DNA of 25,787 nucleotides from Elusimicrobia bacterium RIFCSPHIGHO2_02_FULL_57_9. GTDB taxonomy: Bacteria; Elusimicrobiota; Elusimicrobia; UBA1565; UBA9628. This document shows positions 7,186 through 14,407 of this stretch, piece by piece (position 1 is the stretch's first letter; each line of letters starts with the position of its first letter). The DNA lies in contig MGUO01000134.1 of NCBI GenBank assembly GCA_001800015.1, positions 1-25,787 on the forward strand, written 5' to 3'. Under the pieces are notes generated by a model. It did no database searches. It was not told where the DNA came from and worked only from the letters and a program-made list of their open reading frames with translations. Position numbers and translations under genes: made by a program.

Positions 7186-9654
7186 CTATTTTACCTTGGC
7201 AAACGGCGTGTTGCCGAAGACCAGCTTTTCCCCTGATGGATCCAGATCCACGTAAATCGTGGCGCCCGCATCGAATTTTTTCATGAGCATATCCTCGGCC
7301 AAAGGATCCTCGATGGACCGCTGTATGGTCCGGGCCAACGGCCTGGCGCCGTAATTAACGTCAAAGCCCGTTTTAATGAGGAATTTGTCGGTTTCCTCGG
7401 AGAACTCGATCTTAAAGCCTTGGGCCTCGATCTTGGCGCGGACCCTGCCCAGCATAAGCTTCAATATCTCGCCCATTTCTTCTTCGCTGAGCGGATGGAA
7501 AACGATGATTTCATTGATGCGGTTGATGAACTCGGGGTTAAAAACCCTCTTAACCTCGTCCATCACCGTATCCTTCATCTTTTTATAGTCCTTTTCCGTG
7601 TTTTCCTCGGCGGCGACAAAGCCCAGGGACTTCCCCTTGGAGATAAGCCGCGCGCCCACGTTGGAGGTCATGATGAATACGGTATTCTTGAAGCTGACCT
7701 TGTGGCCCAGGTTGTCGTTTAAAATGCCGTCGTCCATGACCTGGAGCAGGATGTTGAAGATGTCCGGATGAGCCTTTTCGATTTCGTCGAGCAGGACCAC
7801 GGAATAGGGCTTGCGCCGCACCGCCTCGGTGAGTTGCCCGCCCTCTTCGTAACCGACATAACCCGGAGGCGCGCCGATAAGGCGCGAGACGGCGAATTTT
7901 TCCATGTATTCGGACATGTCGATTCGTATCATCGCCTCTTCATTGCCGAATAGGAATTCCGCCAGCGCGCGGGCGAGCTCGGTTTTGCCTACACCGGTTG
8001 GGCCCAAGAACAGGAACGAACCGATGGGCTTTTTAACGTCCTTAAGTCCCGCGCGGGAGCGGCGAATCGCCTGAGAGATGATCTTGATGGCCTCATTCTG
8101 GCCGATAACGCGCTTATGGAGGTTTTCCTCCATGTGCACGAGCTTCTCGGTCTCGGATTCGGTCAGGCTGGTCACGGGCACGCCCGTCCATTTTGAAACC
8201 ACGGTGGCGATGTCCTCGCCGCTGATGTTGGGCGTGGCTTGGTCGCGCTTTTCGCGCCACTTTTTCTTGGTTTCCTCTAGAGCCTTGCGCAACTCTTTTT
8301 CCTTGTCGCGCAAACGGGCGGCCTTTTCATACTCCTGGCCGGAAATCGCCGCGGATTTGTCCTTTACCACTTTCTCGATTTCCACTTCCTTCTCTTTGAA
8401 TTGGGGCGGAGCCTGGGAAGACTGCAGACGCGCGCGCGAACCGGCCTCATCGATCAAATCAATGGCCTTATCCGGCAGGAAGCGCTCGCTGATATAGCGA
8501 TCGGCCAGCTCGGCCGCGGCTTTCAGCGCCGCGTCCTCGTATTTAACCTTGTGATGGGCTTCATACTTATCGCGCAGGCCTTTAAGAATGTCGATGGTTT
8601 CCTCCACGCTGGGAGGATCGACGATGATCGGCTGGAAGCGCCGCTCTAGGGCGGCGTCATGCTCGATGTATTTGCGGTACTCATCAAGCGTGGTGGCGCC
8701 GACACACTGCAGCTCCCCGCGGCTTAACGCGGGCTTGATCATGTTGGAGGCGTCGATAGCCCCCTCGGCGGCCCCGGCGCCGATAACAGTATGCAACTCG
8801 TCTATAAATAGGATGACGGAATTCTTGGAGCGCCGTATTTCCTCAATAATGTTTTTCAGGCGCTGCTCGAATTCACCGCGGTACTTGGTGCCCGCGACCA
8901 CCAAGGCCAAGTCCAAGGTCAAGACCCGCTTGGAGGCTAGAATCTCCGGGATATCGCCCGAGGAGATTTTCTGGGCCAAACCCTCGACAATGGCGGTTTT
9001 ACCCACTCCCGGATCGCCGATCAGCACGGGATTATTTTTGGTGCGGCGGGCTAAAATCTGAATCATGCGCTCGATCTCATCGGCGCGGCCGATCACAGGA
9101 TCAAGCTTGCCTTCCCGGGCCATGACGGTTAAATCGCGTCCGAATTCATCCAGGGTAGGGGTCTTGGATTTGGTGCGGGTGGGGGTAGAGGGAGTCTGGC
9201 CCACATGAGGGGTCTGGCCTTCACCGAGCAGATTGAGAACCTCCTCGCGCACCACGTCCAGGCGCAGGCCCAGATTTTCCAGGACCCGGGCGGCGACGCC
9301 CTCTTCCTCGCGGATCAGCCCGAGCAAAAGATGCTCGGTGCCTACGTAGGAATGGCCCATATGCTGGGCCTCTTCCACGGCGTATTCCAAAACCTTCTTG
9401 GCTCTGGGGGTGAAGGGAATTTCCCCAAGCAGCATCACATTGTCGCCGGTTCCTACAATCTTTTCTATCTCGGAACGCACCCGGCGCAAATCCACGCCAA
9501 GGTTAGCCAGGACCTGGGCCGCCACGCCCTCTCCCAGGGCGATAAGACCGAGCAAAATATGCTCGGTGCCCACATAGTCGTGGTTAAGGCGCTTGGCTTC
9601 TTCTTGGGCGATCAGAATCACCCGCTGGGCCCTTTCAGTAAATCGATTTGACAT
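7186..9654 (-). CDS. clpC: ATP-dependent Clp protease ATP-binding subunit ClpC
   Basis: ClpC is a hexameric AAA+ unfoldase that feeds proteins to ClpP. At 822 residues it has the full family layout. There are two Clp-N repeats (about 1-75 and 80-145), a first AAA+ domain with Walker A GDPGVGKT (213-220) and Walker B VILFIDELHT, and a UVR-like middle domain (about 420-460, QEYEKAARLRDKEKEL) that marks ClpC rather than ClpA or ClpB. A second AAA+ domain has GPTGVGKTELA and VVLLDEIEKAHPDIF. A ClpP-docking tripeptide LGF is present in GKSLGFVAAE, so it should work with a ClpP encoded elsewhere. The ATG at 9654 follows GAGGAG at good spacing. No mcsA, mcsB or ctsR lies next to it, so the Bacillus-type adaptor operon is absent here. 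Confidence 0.97.
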   Translation of the reverse strand: MSNRFTERAQRVILIAQEEAKRLNHDYVGTEHILLGLIALGEGVAAQVLANLGVDLRRVRSEIEKIVGTGDNVMLLGEIPFTPRAKKVLEYAVEEAQHMGHSYVGTEHLLLGLIREEEGVAARVLENLGLRLDVVREEVLNLLGEGQTPHVGQTPSTPTRTKSKTPTLDEFGRDLTVMAREGKLDPVIGRADEIERMIQILARRTKNNPVLIGDPGVGKTAIVEGLAQKISSGDIPEILASKRVLTLDLALVVAGTKYRGEFEQRLKNIIEEIRRSKNSVILFIDELHTVIGAGAAEGAIDASNMIKPALSRGELQCVGATTLDEYRKYIEHDAALERRFQPIIVDPPSVEETIDILKGLRDKYEAHHKVKYEDAALKAAAELADRYISERFLPDKAIDLIDEAGSRARLQSSQAPPQFKEKEVEIEKVVKDKSAAISGQEYEKAARLRDKEKELRKALEETKKKWREKRDQATPNISGEDIATVVSKWTGVPVTSLTESETEKLVHMEENLHKRVIGQNEAIKIISQAIRRSRAGLKDVKKPIGSFLFLGPTGVGKTELARALAEFLFGNEEAMIRIDMSEYMEKFAVSRLIGAPPGYVGYEEGGQLTEAVRRKPYSVVLLDEIEKAHPDIFNILLQVMDDGILNDNLGHKVSFKNTVFIMTSNVGARLISKGKSLGFVAAEENTEKDYKKMKDTVMDEVKRVFNPEFINRINEIIVFHPLSEEEMGEILKLMLGRVRAKIEAQGFKIEFSEETDKFLIKTGFDVNYGARPLARTIQRSIEDPLAEDMLMKKFDAGATIYVDLDPSGEKLVFGNTPFAKVK

Positions 9655-9787
9655 GGCTCTCCTCTAAATATACTATGCTCGGCCCCTGCTTACGGAAATA
9701 CGTCAAATATCATTTTACATTTTTTAGCGGAGGCAAGACATTTGAACTCGCGAGCGCAAGCGAGCGAGTCGCCCGCCGCAGGCGCCC

Positions 9788-9811
9788 GGAAGTTGGCCTT
9801 CCTGTTTTTTT
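9788..9811 (+). terminator. Orphan plus-strand terminator-like hairpin
   Basis: GGAAG (9788-9792), loop TTGGC, CTTCC (9798-9802) is followed by TG and seven T residues (9805-9811). This is the shape of a weak intrinsic terminator on the plus strand. No plus-strand gene ends here; both flanking genes are on the minus strand. It may be left over from a decayed gene or end a short unannotated RNA starting after about 9660. The stem is only 5 bp, so it could be chance. Confidence 0.4.
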
Positions 9812-9837
9812 AGATCCTTCCCAGTCATCTTCCTTCC

Positions 9838-9978
9838 GCATTTGCGGAGCTTGGCTCCATCCAACTGGCCAGCGTGATCAATAGCCGCGCGGCAATTCAA
9901 GCAAGCGTGCAGGTGGTTCGGGCTTTCGTGCGCCTGCGCGAAATGTTGGCGACAAATAAAGAGCTGGCTCAGGGATTG
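9838..9978 (+). pseudogene. Decayed fragment of an ORF6N-domain protein
   Basis: Reading the plus strand in this frame gives SAFAELGSIQLASVIN, then RAAIQASVQVVRAFVRLREM and LATNKELAQ. This closely follows the conserved C-terminal part of the ORF6N domain (family pattern AFTEHG..M...VL.S..A...S..VVRAFV.LREML..HKELA). ORF6N proteins are phage-related DNA-binding or antirepressor-like proteins. The frame is closed by TAG at 9811-9813 just upstream, no start codon leads into the homology, and the N-terminal half of the domain is missing. The open frame runs on to TGA at 10021 but loses similarity after KELAQ. This is about 47 residues of a normally longer protein. It fills most of the 328-base gap between clpC and the GT2 gene, and is the only trace of foreign DNA seen. 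Confidence 0.68.
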
Positions 9979-9982
9979 GCTT

Positions 9983-10726
9983 TCAGCGCGATGCGATATT
10001 ATAGGCGCCGGTCAAATTGTTGAATACCACCTGGCCCAGCTCGCGAAGGGAGCGCAGCACGGCCCAAAATACGCGCACCTTGGATCCCGGCTCATCTTTC
10101 CAGATGACCGGAACTTGAGCGATGGGATAGCCCAGCTTGTTGGCCAAGAACAGAATCTCGGCGTCGAACGCCCAGCGATTGATTGTTTGACGGGAGAAAA
10201 TGTCCTGGGCGGCTTGCGCCGAAAAACATTTAAAGCCGCAGGTGAAATCGCGCACCTCCCAGACCAGCAAAAAACGACAGAGAAGCACGAATCCCTTGCC
10301 CAGGCTCTCGCGCAGCAGGGCTTGATGCCGGATAATTCCCGCGCCCTTGACCCGACGCGAGCCGATGACCACATGCGCCCCGTTTTCCAGAAGTCTCAAA
10401 AAGGCCGGCAGCTCTCTCATTTGCGTTGATGAGTCCGCGTCGCGAAAAAGACGGTAGCGGCCGGTGGCATGAAGCATCCCGGCTTTGACCGCGGCCCCCT
10501 TCCCTTGATTGCGCGCCAACCGCAAAAACTTAATGTTCGGCTCGCGCTGCATCCATTGACCAACCAGTTCCCCGCTTTTGTCGCGGCTTCCATCATCGAC
10601 GATGACGATTTCCCAGCTTTCGGGGAAATCGAGCAAATAACCCACGACCTCTTGCAAAGCCCCTGAAAGCCGCTCTTGCTCGTTGTAGATGGGAAGGACT
10701 ACGGACAGATACGGAGGCTGTGGCAT
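9983..10726 (-). CDS. Family 2 glycosyltransferase, dolichyl-phosphate glucosyltransferase-like
   Basis: This is a GT-A fold glycosyltransferase of about 247 residues, probably transferring a sugar from a nucleotide donor to a polyprenyl phosphate. Motifs are SVVLPIYNEQERL at the N terminus, VIVDDGSRDKSG (nucleotide binding), DAD (96-98) as the metal-binding DXD, and IGSRRVKGAGI. TCGFKCFSAQAA and RWAFDAEILFLA are the pair characteristic of the Alg5/DPG-synthase subgroup. The start is taken at ATG 10726 (MPQPPYLS), where the family begins; the longer frame to 10873 would overlap the divergent gene by 89 bases. No transmembrane helix is evident, so it is likely peripheral to the membrane. It may supply lipid-linked sugar for membrane glycosyltransferases such as the GT39-like protein at 14385-16019, by analogy only. 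Confidence 0.9.
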   Translation of the reverse strand: MPQPPYLSVVLPIYNEQERLSGALQEVVGYLLDFPESWEIVIVDDGSRDKSGELVGQWMQREPNIKFLRLARNQGKGAAVKAGMLHATGRYRLFRDADSSTQMRELPAFLRLLENGAHVVIGSRRVKGAGIIRHQALLRESLGKGFVLLCRFLLVWEVRDFTCGFKCFSAQAAQDIFSRQTINRWAFDAEILFLANKLGYPIAQVPVIWKDEPGSKVRVFWAVLRSLRELGQVVFNNLTGAYNIASR

Positions 10727-10784
10727 TATTGTGGTAGGATATAAAATACATGAACCGGTACGGAATTGATAAAATAGAGCAAGC
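10727..10784. promoter_or_regulatory. Divergent AT-rich promoter region
   Basis: These 58 bases separate two divergently transcribed genes and are the most AT-rich stretch nearby. TATAAAAT lies at about 10739-10746 and GATAAAAT at about 10769-10776; on the minus strand TATTTTATAT lies about 15 bases before the glycosyltransferase ATG. Shared or back-to-back promoters are probable, but no convincing -35 box could be placed and both starts lack a strong Shine-Dalgarno sequence. They may have short leaders. Confidence 0.35.
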
Positions 10785-13229
10785 ATGAACACGCCGCAGG
10801 CCTTCCCGGCCGAGCTGAGCCAGGATATCCGGGGCAAGAATCTTCTTCTCATCAGTTCCCCCTCGCCGACCAAACGCCTTATTTTTCAAAGGCTGCGGGC
10901 TCTGGGCGCGCGCGTTACGCTGTTAAGTTTGGACAATTCCTGGGCCTCGCGCTACGCCGATGCTTTTCTTTCCGTAAACACTTTGGATGCGGCCGAGGCC
11001 GTAACTAGGGTTGAAGAACACATTAAGGAAAATCATATCGACGGCGCCCTGACGTTCTGGGAAGATGCGGTTGCGCTTTGCGCCGCCCTCTGCGAGAAAT
11101 TCGGCTGGCCCGGGCATCCCCTGGAGGCGGCTTTAAACGCGCGCAATAAAATACGGACGCGAAAAACACTGGCTGCGGCCAAGCTCTCGCATTATTCGCC
11201 GAGCTGGGCGCAAATTGCGAACATGAACGACCTCAAGCGGGAAGCCGAAAAAATCGGCTTCCCGCTTGTAGTTAAGCCCGCCTGGGGCGAATCCAGCCAA
11301 TTCGTAGTCCGCGTCGACAGCTTGGAAGAAGCCAAGAATGCCTTGGAATACATCAAGGCCAACATGACCCCTGTTTTCGATCCCATTTACGCGCAGGGGA
11401 CCGAAATCATCGCCGAGGCTTATATGGACGGAGCCGAGGTGGACGTGGATATTCTTCTACAGGACGGACAAATCCGCTTTCATGCCTTCACCGACAACTT
11501 CCCCACCAAGGAGCCTTTTTTTGTCGAAACCGGGGATGCCATGCCCTCGCGCCACGAGGATTCCGATTTAGAAAAAGTCATGACCATGGCCCGGGAAGCG
11601 ATCAAGGCGCTCGGGCTTTCCAACGGCGCCCTGCACGTTGAGGCGAAAATCTGCTCCAACGGCCCCCGCCTCATTGAAATCAACGCCCGCATGGGCGGCG
11701 ATTACATCTACGATTGGGTCAAGACGGTTTGGGGCGTGGATATCATAGAACAGGCCGCCCGGATTTCGGCCGGCTTGCCCTGCGCGGCGCAAAAACTTAA
11801 AGAAGCCAATATCCATTTAGTCGGAAAATATCTGGTCCCTCCTTATTCGGGGGTGATCAGCGGACTGTCCTCTCCCAAGCCGGATCCGGCCAAGGTCCAT
11901 GACGTGACCCTGCTTAAGGAACCGGGCGATCCCGTGCTGGTCCCGCCGGAAGGCTTCGAGGCAATCGGCTGGGTGGTGGGCCGCGGCGATACCTACGCGG
12001 AGGCCGAAGAAAATCTGGATGAGGCCATGCGCGCCATTAATCTAAACTTGGCGCGCTTTGATTCCACCTCATCCATCGGTAAAACCCGCCGGCGAAATCG
12101 TTTTAACGCGGCCCAGGTGGCCCGGCGCCGCATCATCCAATCCGCTCGGATGGAAAAAATCCGCGGACTGGATCTAAAGTCCAGCAAAGAGCTTCATGTG
12201 GGGATTCTTTGCAATATTTTCGAGGGCGCGGCTGGAGGAGATGAAGCGGCCGTGCACCAGGATCTAACCTCCGTAGGCCGCAATATCCAGCAGGCCGTTG
12301 AAAAGAAAGGGCATCGGGTGACGTTTTTCGACATGAACGAAACCCCTCTGCCTTTTAATAAAATCGCGGAAGCCAACGTGGAGTTGGTTTTTAACGTCTG
12401 TGAACGCATCAATAACTCAAGCCTGCTTGAACCTCATGCGGCGGCCATTCTCGACTGCTTGGGCATTCCCTACACGGGTTCCAATCCCCTCACCCTGGCT
12501 TTGTGCATCGATAAAATCAAGGTGAAGAAGCTTTTGGAGCATCACGGCCTGCCGACGCCCAGGTTCGACTATGTTTTCCAGAAAGATGATAAAATACGGG
12601 AGGATTTGCGCTACCCGCTGATGGTAAAACTCGCCAACACGGACAACTCGATCGGCATAACCAATCAATCCGTGGTTGAAAGCCTCAAGGATTTAAAGGA
12701 ACGGGTCAACCATATGCTTAAGCAATACAACCGGCCCGTGCTCATTGAGGAGTACATAGAGGGCGATGAAGTCGACGTCAGCATCATGGGAAACGAGGAT
12801 AGGGTCAAGGTCCTGCCCCTCTCGCGTTCCATATTCGACGATCTTCCGCCCGGGGTTTGGGGAATTTACCCCTTTAAGGCTAAATGGACCGAGGACTCCG
12901 TCTACGAGAAAATCAGGGTGGAACGCCCGGCCAAATATTCTCAAAAACTAACCGCTCTTATTTCCGAAATATGCCTGGATGCCTACAATATCTTCGACTG
13001 CCACGATTACGCCCGCATCGAGGTGCGCGTGGATAAGCTGGGCAATCCCTATATTCTTGAAATCAACCCCAATCCCTCCATCAACCGCGGCGATTGCGTG
13101 CCCAACTGCGCGGAGATGACCGGGCTTAACTACGAGGATTTCATCGATGAAATTCTGCGCGAGGCCATTCTGCGCTACAGGGCTCGCCCGCCTTATTATC
13201 ACTTGCAAAGCGCCCTGGCTCCGCTATGA
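10785..13229 (+). CDS. Tandem ATP-grasp ligase: amino-acid-ligase-like half fused to D-Ala-D-Ala-ligase-like half
   Basis: This 814-residue protein holds two ATP-grasp enzymes end to end. The first half (about 1-430) has a preATP-grasp region, the ATP-lid segment FPLVVKPAWGESSQ (about 159-172), and the metal-binding end LIEINARMGGDY (297-308), resembling carboxylate-amine and L-amino acid ligases. A basic linker follows (about 432-460, RRRNRF, ARRRII). The second half (about 468-814) starts HVGILCNIFEG and has LVFNVCE, GIPYTGSNPLTLALCIDK, MVKLANTDNSIGI and YILEINPNPSINRG, matching D-alanine-D-alanine ligases. Both halves keep metal-ligand E-x-N motifs, so both may be active. It could join two amide bonds in sequence to build a small peptide or amino-acid amide; the substrates are unknown. 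Its stop overlaps the SGNH hydrolase start by four bases (ATGA). A housekeeping Ddl is an unlikely role given the fusion and the setting away from mur genes. Confidence 0.9.
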   Translation: MNTPQAFPAELSQDIRGKNLLLISSPSPTKRLIFQRLRALGARVTLLSLDNSWASRYADAFLSVNTLDAAEAVTRVEEHIKENHIDGALTFWEDAVALCAALCEKFGWPGHPLEAALNARNKIRTRKTLAAAKLSHYSPSWAQIANMNDLKREAEKIGFPLVVKPAWGESSQFVVRVDSLEEAKNALEYIKANMTPVFDPIYAQGTEIIAEAYMDGAEVDVDILLQDGQIRFHAFTDNFPTKEPFFVETGDAMPSRHEDSDLEKVMTMAREAIKALGLSNGALHVEAKICSNGPRLIEINARMGGDYIYDWVKTVWGVDIIEQAARISAGLPCAAQKLKEANIHLVGKYLVPPYSGVISGLSSPKPDPAKVHDVTLLKEPGDPVLVPPEGFEAIGWVVGRGDTYAEAEENLDEAMRAINLNLARFDSTSSIGKTRRRNRFNAAQVARRRIIQSARMEKIRGLDLKSSKELHVGILCNIFEGAAGGDEAAVHQDLTSVGRNIQQAVEKKGHRVTFFDMNETPLPFNKIAEANVELVFNVCERINNSSLLEPHAAAILDCLGIPYTGSNPLTLALCIDKIKVKKLLEHHGLPTPRFDYVFQKDDKIREDLRYPLMVKLANTDNSIGITNQSVVESLKDLKERVNHMLKQYNRPVLIEEYIEGDEVDVSIMGNEDRVKVLPLSRSIFDDLPPGVWGIYPFKAKWTEDSVYEKIRVERPAKYSQKLTALISEICLDAYNIFDCHDYARIEVRVDKLGNPYILEINPNPSINRGDCVPNCAEMTGLNYEDFIDEILREAILRYRARPPYYHLQSALAPL

Positions 13230-14407
13230 AGAAGCCCAAATCGGGACTGCGCAAGGCCGCGCTCTTATTCGCGATCCCATGCGTCGCCGCAGGCGGCACA
13301 TTGCTCGCGCTCGAGCTCTGGGCCCGCTGGAGCATCGCCCGCATCCCCGAAGGGGTCGTCCCCAGTGGCCACGAACACCCGCCCTACTTCAATAATCCGG
13401 GCGTCGTGACCTCCCCTAAGGCCTTCGGCTATCACCTGAAGTATCGGATCAACCGGGTCGGATTGCGCGGCCCCGAGACCACCTTGGAGAAGGCGCGACG
13501 GCGAATCCTGGTGTTGGGAGATTCCGTGGTCTTCGGCGCGCTCGTAGGCGAAGAGGACACGCTCTCCCGGCAGCTTGAGCGGATCCTCAACGCGCCAGAC
13601 ACGGCCAGCGCCGAGCAGTGGGAGGTCCTCAACGGAGGTACCGGAGGCTACGATGCTTGGGACTACGAGGGTTTTCTCAAGCTGAAGGGGCTGGCCTTCT
13701 CGCCGGATATCGTCGTGGTCGGCATCTACAGGAACGATCACATCAAGCGCAAGGTCTACGAGGACACCATCAAGATCAAGTCCAAGCCGGTCCGCCCGCT
13801 CATGGCGCAGATCCGGGACCTGGTGTTCAAGAGCGAGTTGGCCAATGCGCTGATGTACTTCGTCCAGCGCCACCAGGATCCGAAACGGCCGTTCGTATCG
13901 GTGGGCAAGCCCCTGAGCCCGCAAGATCAGGAGTTGATAGACTCTTTCTTCCCGGGCGACGCCCGGACGGCGGAGGCGGCCAAGGCTTTCCTTAGACAAT
14001 ACCGATACGACCCTTTCCTGATCAAGGATACCCTGCCGTGGATGCTAGACCTCCGCGCTTGGGACGACATCATCGGCCCGATGCGTGGAATCCGCGACGA
14101 GTGCCGCAAGCGCGGCATCCCGCTGATAGCGGTGGCATTACCGGTCCAGTTCGAGCTGTATCCTGGCTACGGTTGGCCTGAACCGGGACGGCGCATCGCT
14201 CGAATCCTGGATTCGCTGCGGATCCCCTTCATAGATCTCAAGCCAGTGCTGGCCTCGACCGGACGCGGAGACGAGTTCTACAAGATGCGCTACGACTACT
14301 CCCACCCGGACGCGCAAGCCTACGCGCTGGCCGCTTCGGCCGTCGCGAGCAAGCTGCGCGAGCTGGGCTTAAGCGGCTCGGCCATTAAGAGCGGAGGGAG
14401 GCCTTAA
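13226..14407 (+). CDS. Membrane-anchored SGNH/GDSL-family hydrolase or acyltransferase
   Basis: This 393-residue protein starts with an uncleaved-looking signal anchor (about residues 10-30, AALLFAIPCVAAGGTLLALE), so the catalytic domain should face the periplasm. The SGNH block I is ILVLGDSVVFGALV with nucleophile Ser100. An NGGTGGYDAWDYE segment supplies the block II/III glycine, GIYRNDH sits where block III is expected, and the Asp-His pair is DYSH (Asp357, His360). This type of protein acts as an esterase or O-acyltransferase on glycans or lipids. Similar N-anchored SGNH proteins are often neighbours of carbamoyltransferase/SxtJ sets; here that set lies 10 kb away. It is coupled by ATGA to the tandem ATP-grasp gene, which suggests a common pathway. 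Its last 23 bases overlap the convergent membrane glycosyltransferase gene. Confidence 0.85.
   Translation: MKKPKSGLRKAALLFAIPCVAAGGTLLALELWARWSIARIPEGVVPSGHEHPPYFNNPGVVTSPKAFGYHLKYRINRVGLRGPETTLEKARRRILVLGDSVVFGALVGEEDTLSRQLERILNAPDTASAEQWEVLNGGTGGYDAWDYEGFLKLKGLAFSPDIVVVGIYRNDHIKRKVYEDTIKIKSKPVRPLMAQIRDLVFKSELANALMYFVQRHQDPKRPFVSVGKPLSPQDQELIDSFFPGDARTAEAAKAFLRQYRYDPFLIKDTLPWMLDLRAWDDIIGPMRGIRDECRKRGIPLIAVALPVQFELYPGYGWPEPGRRIARILDSLRIPFIDLKPVLASTGRGDEFYKMRYDYSHPDAQAYALAASAVASKLRELGLSGSAIKSGGRP

Noticed and set aside
9747..9790. Repeated GCGAGCG/GCCCGCCGCAGGCGCCC stretch as a CRISPR or tandem repeat
   Set aside because: The units are short and irregular, with no spacer pattern.
9983..10873. 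Longer 296-residue version of the GT2 glycosyltransferase
   Set aside because: The extra 49 residues have no family similarity and overlap the divergent ligase gene; ATG 10726 begins exactly at the conserved SVVLPIYNE region.
13265..13999. 244-residue open frame on the minus strand opposite the SGNH gene
   Set aside because: It is a high-GC mirror frame; the plus-strand protein has clear SGNH motifs and the mirror product has none.
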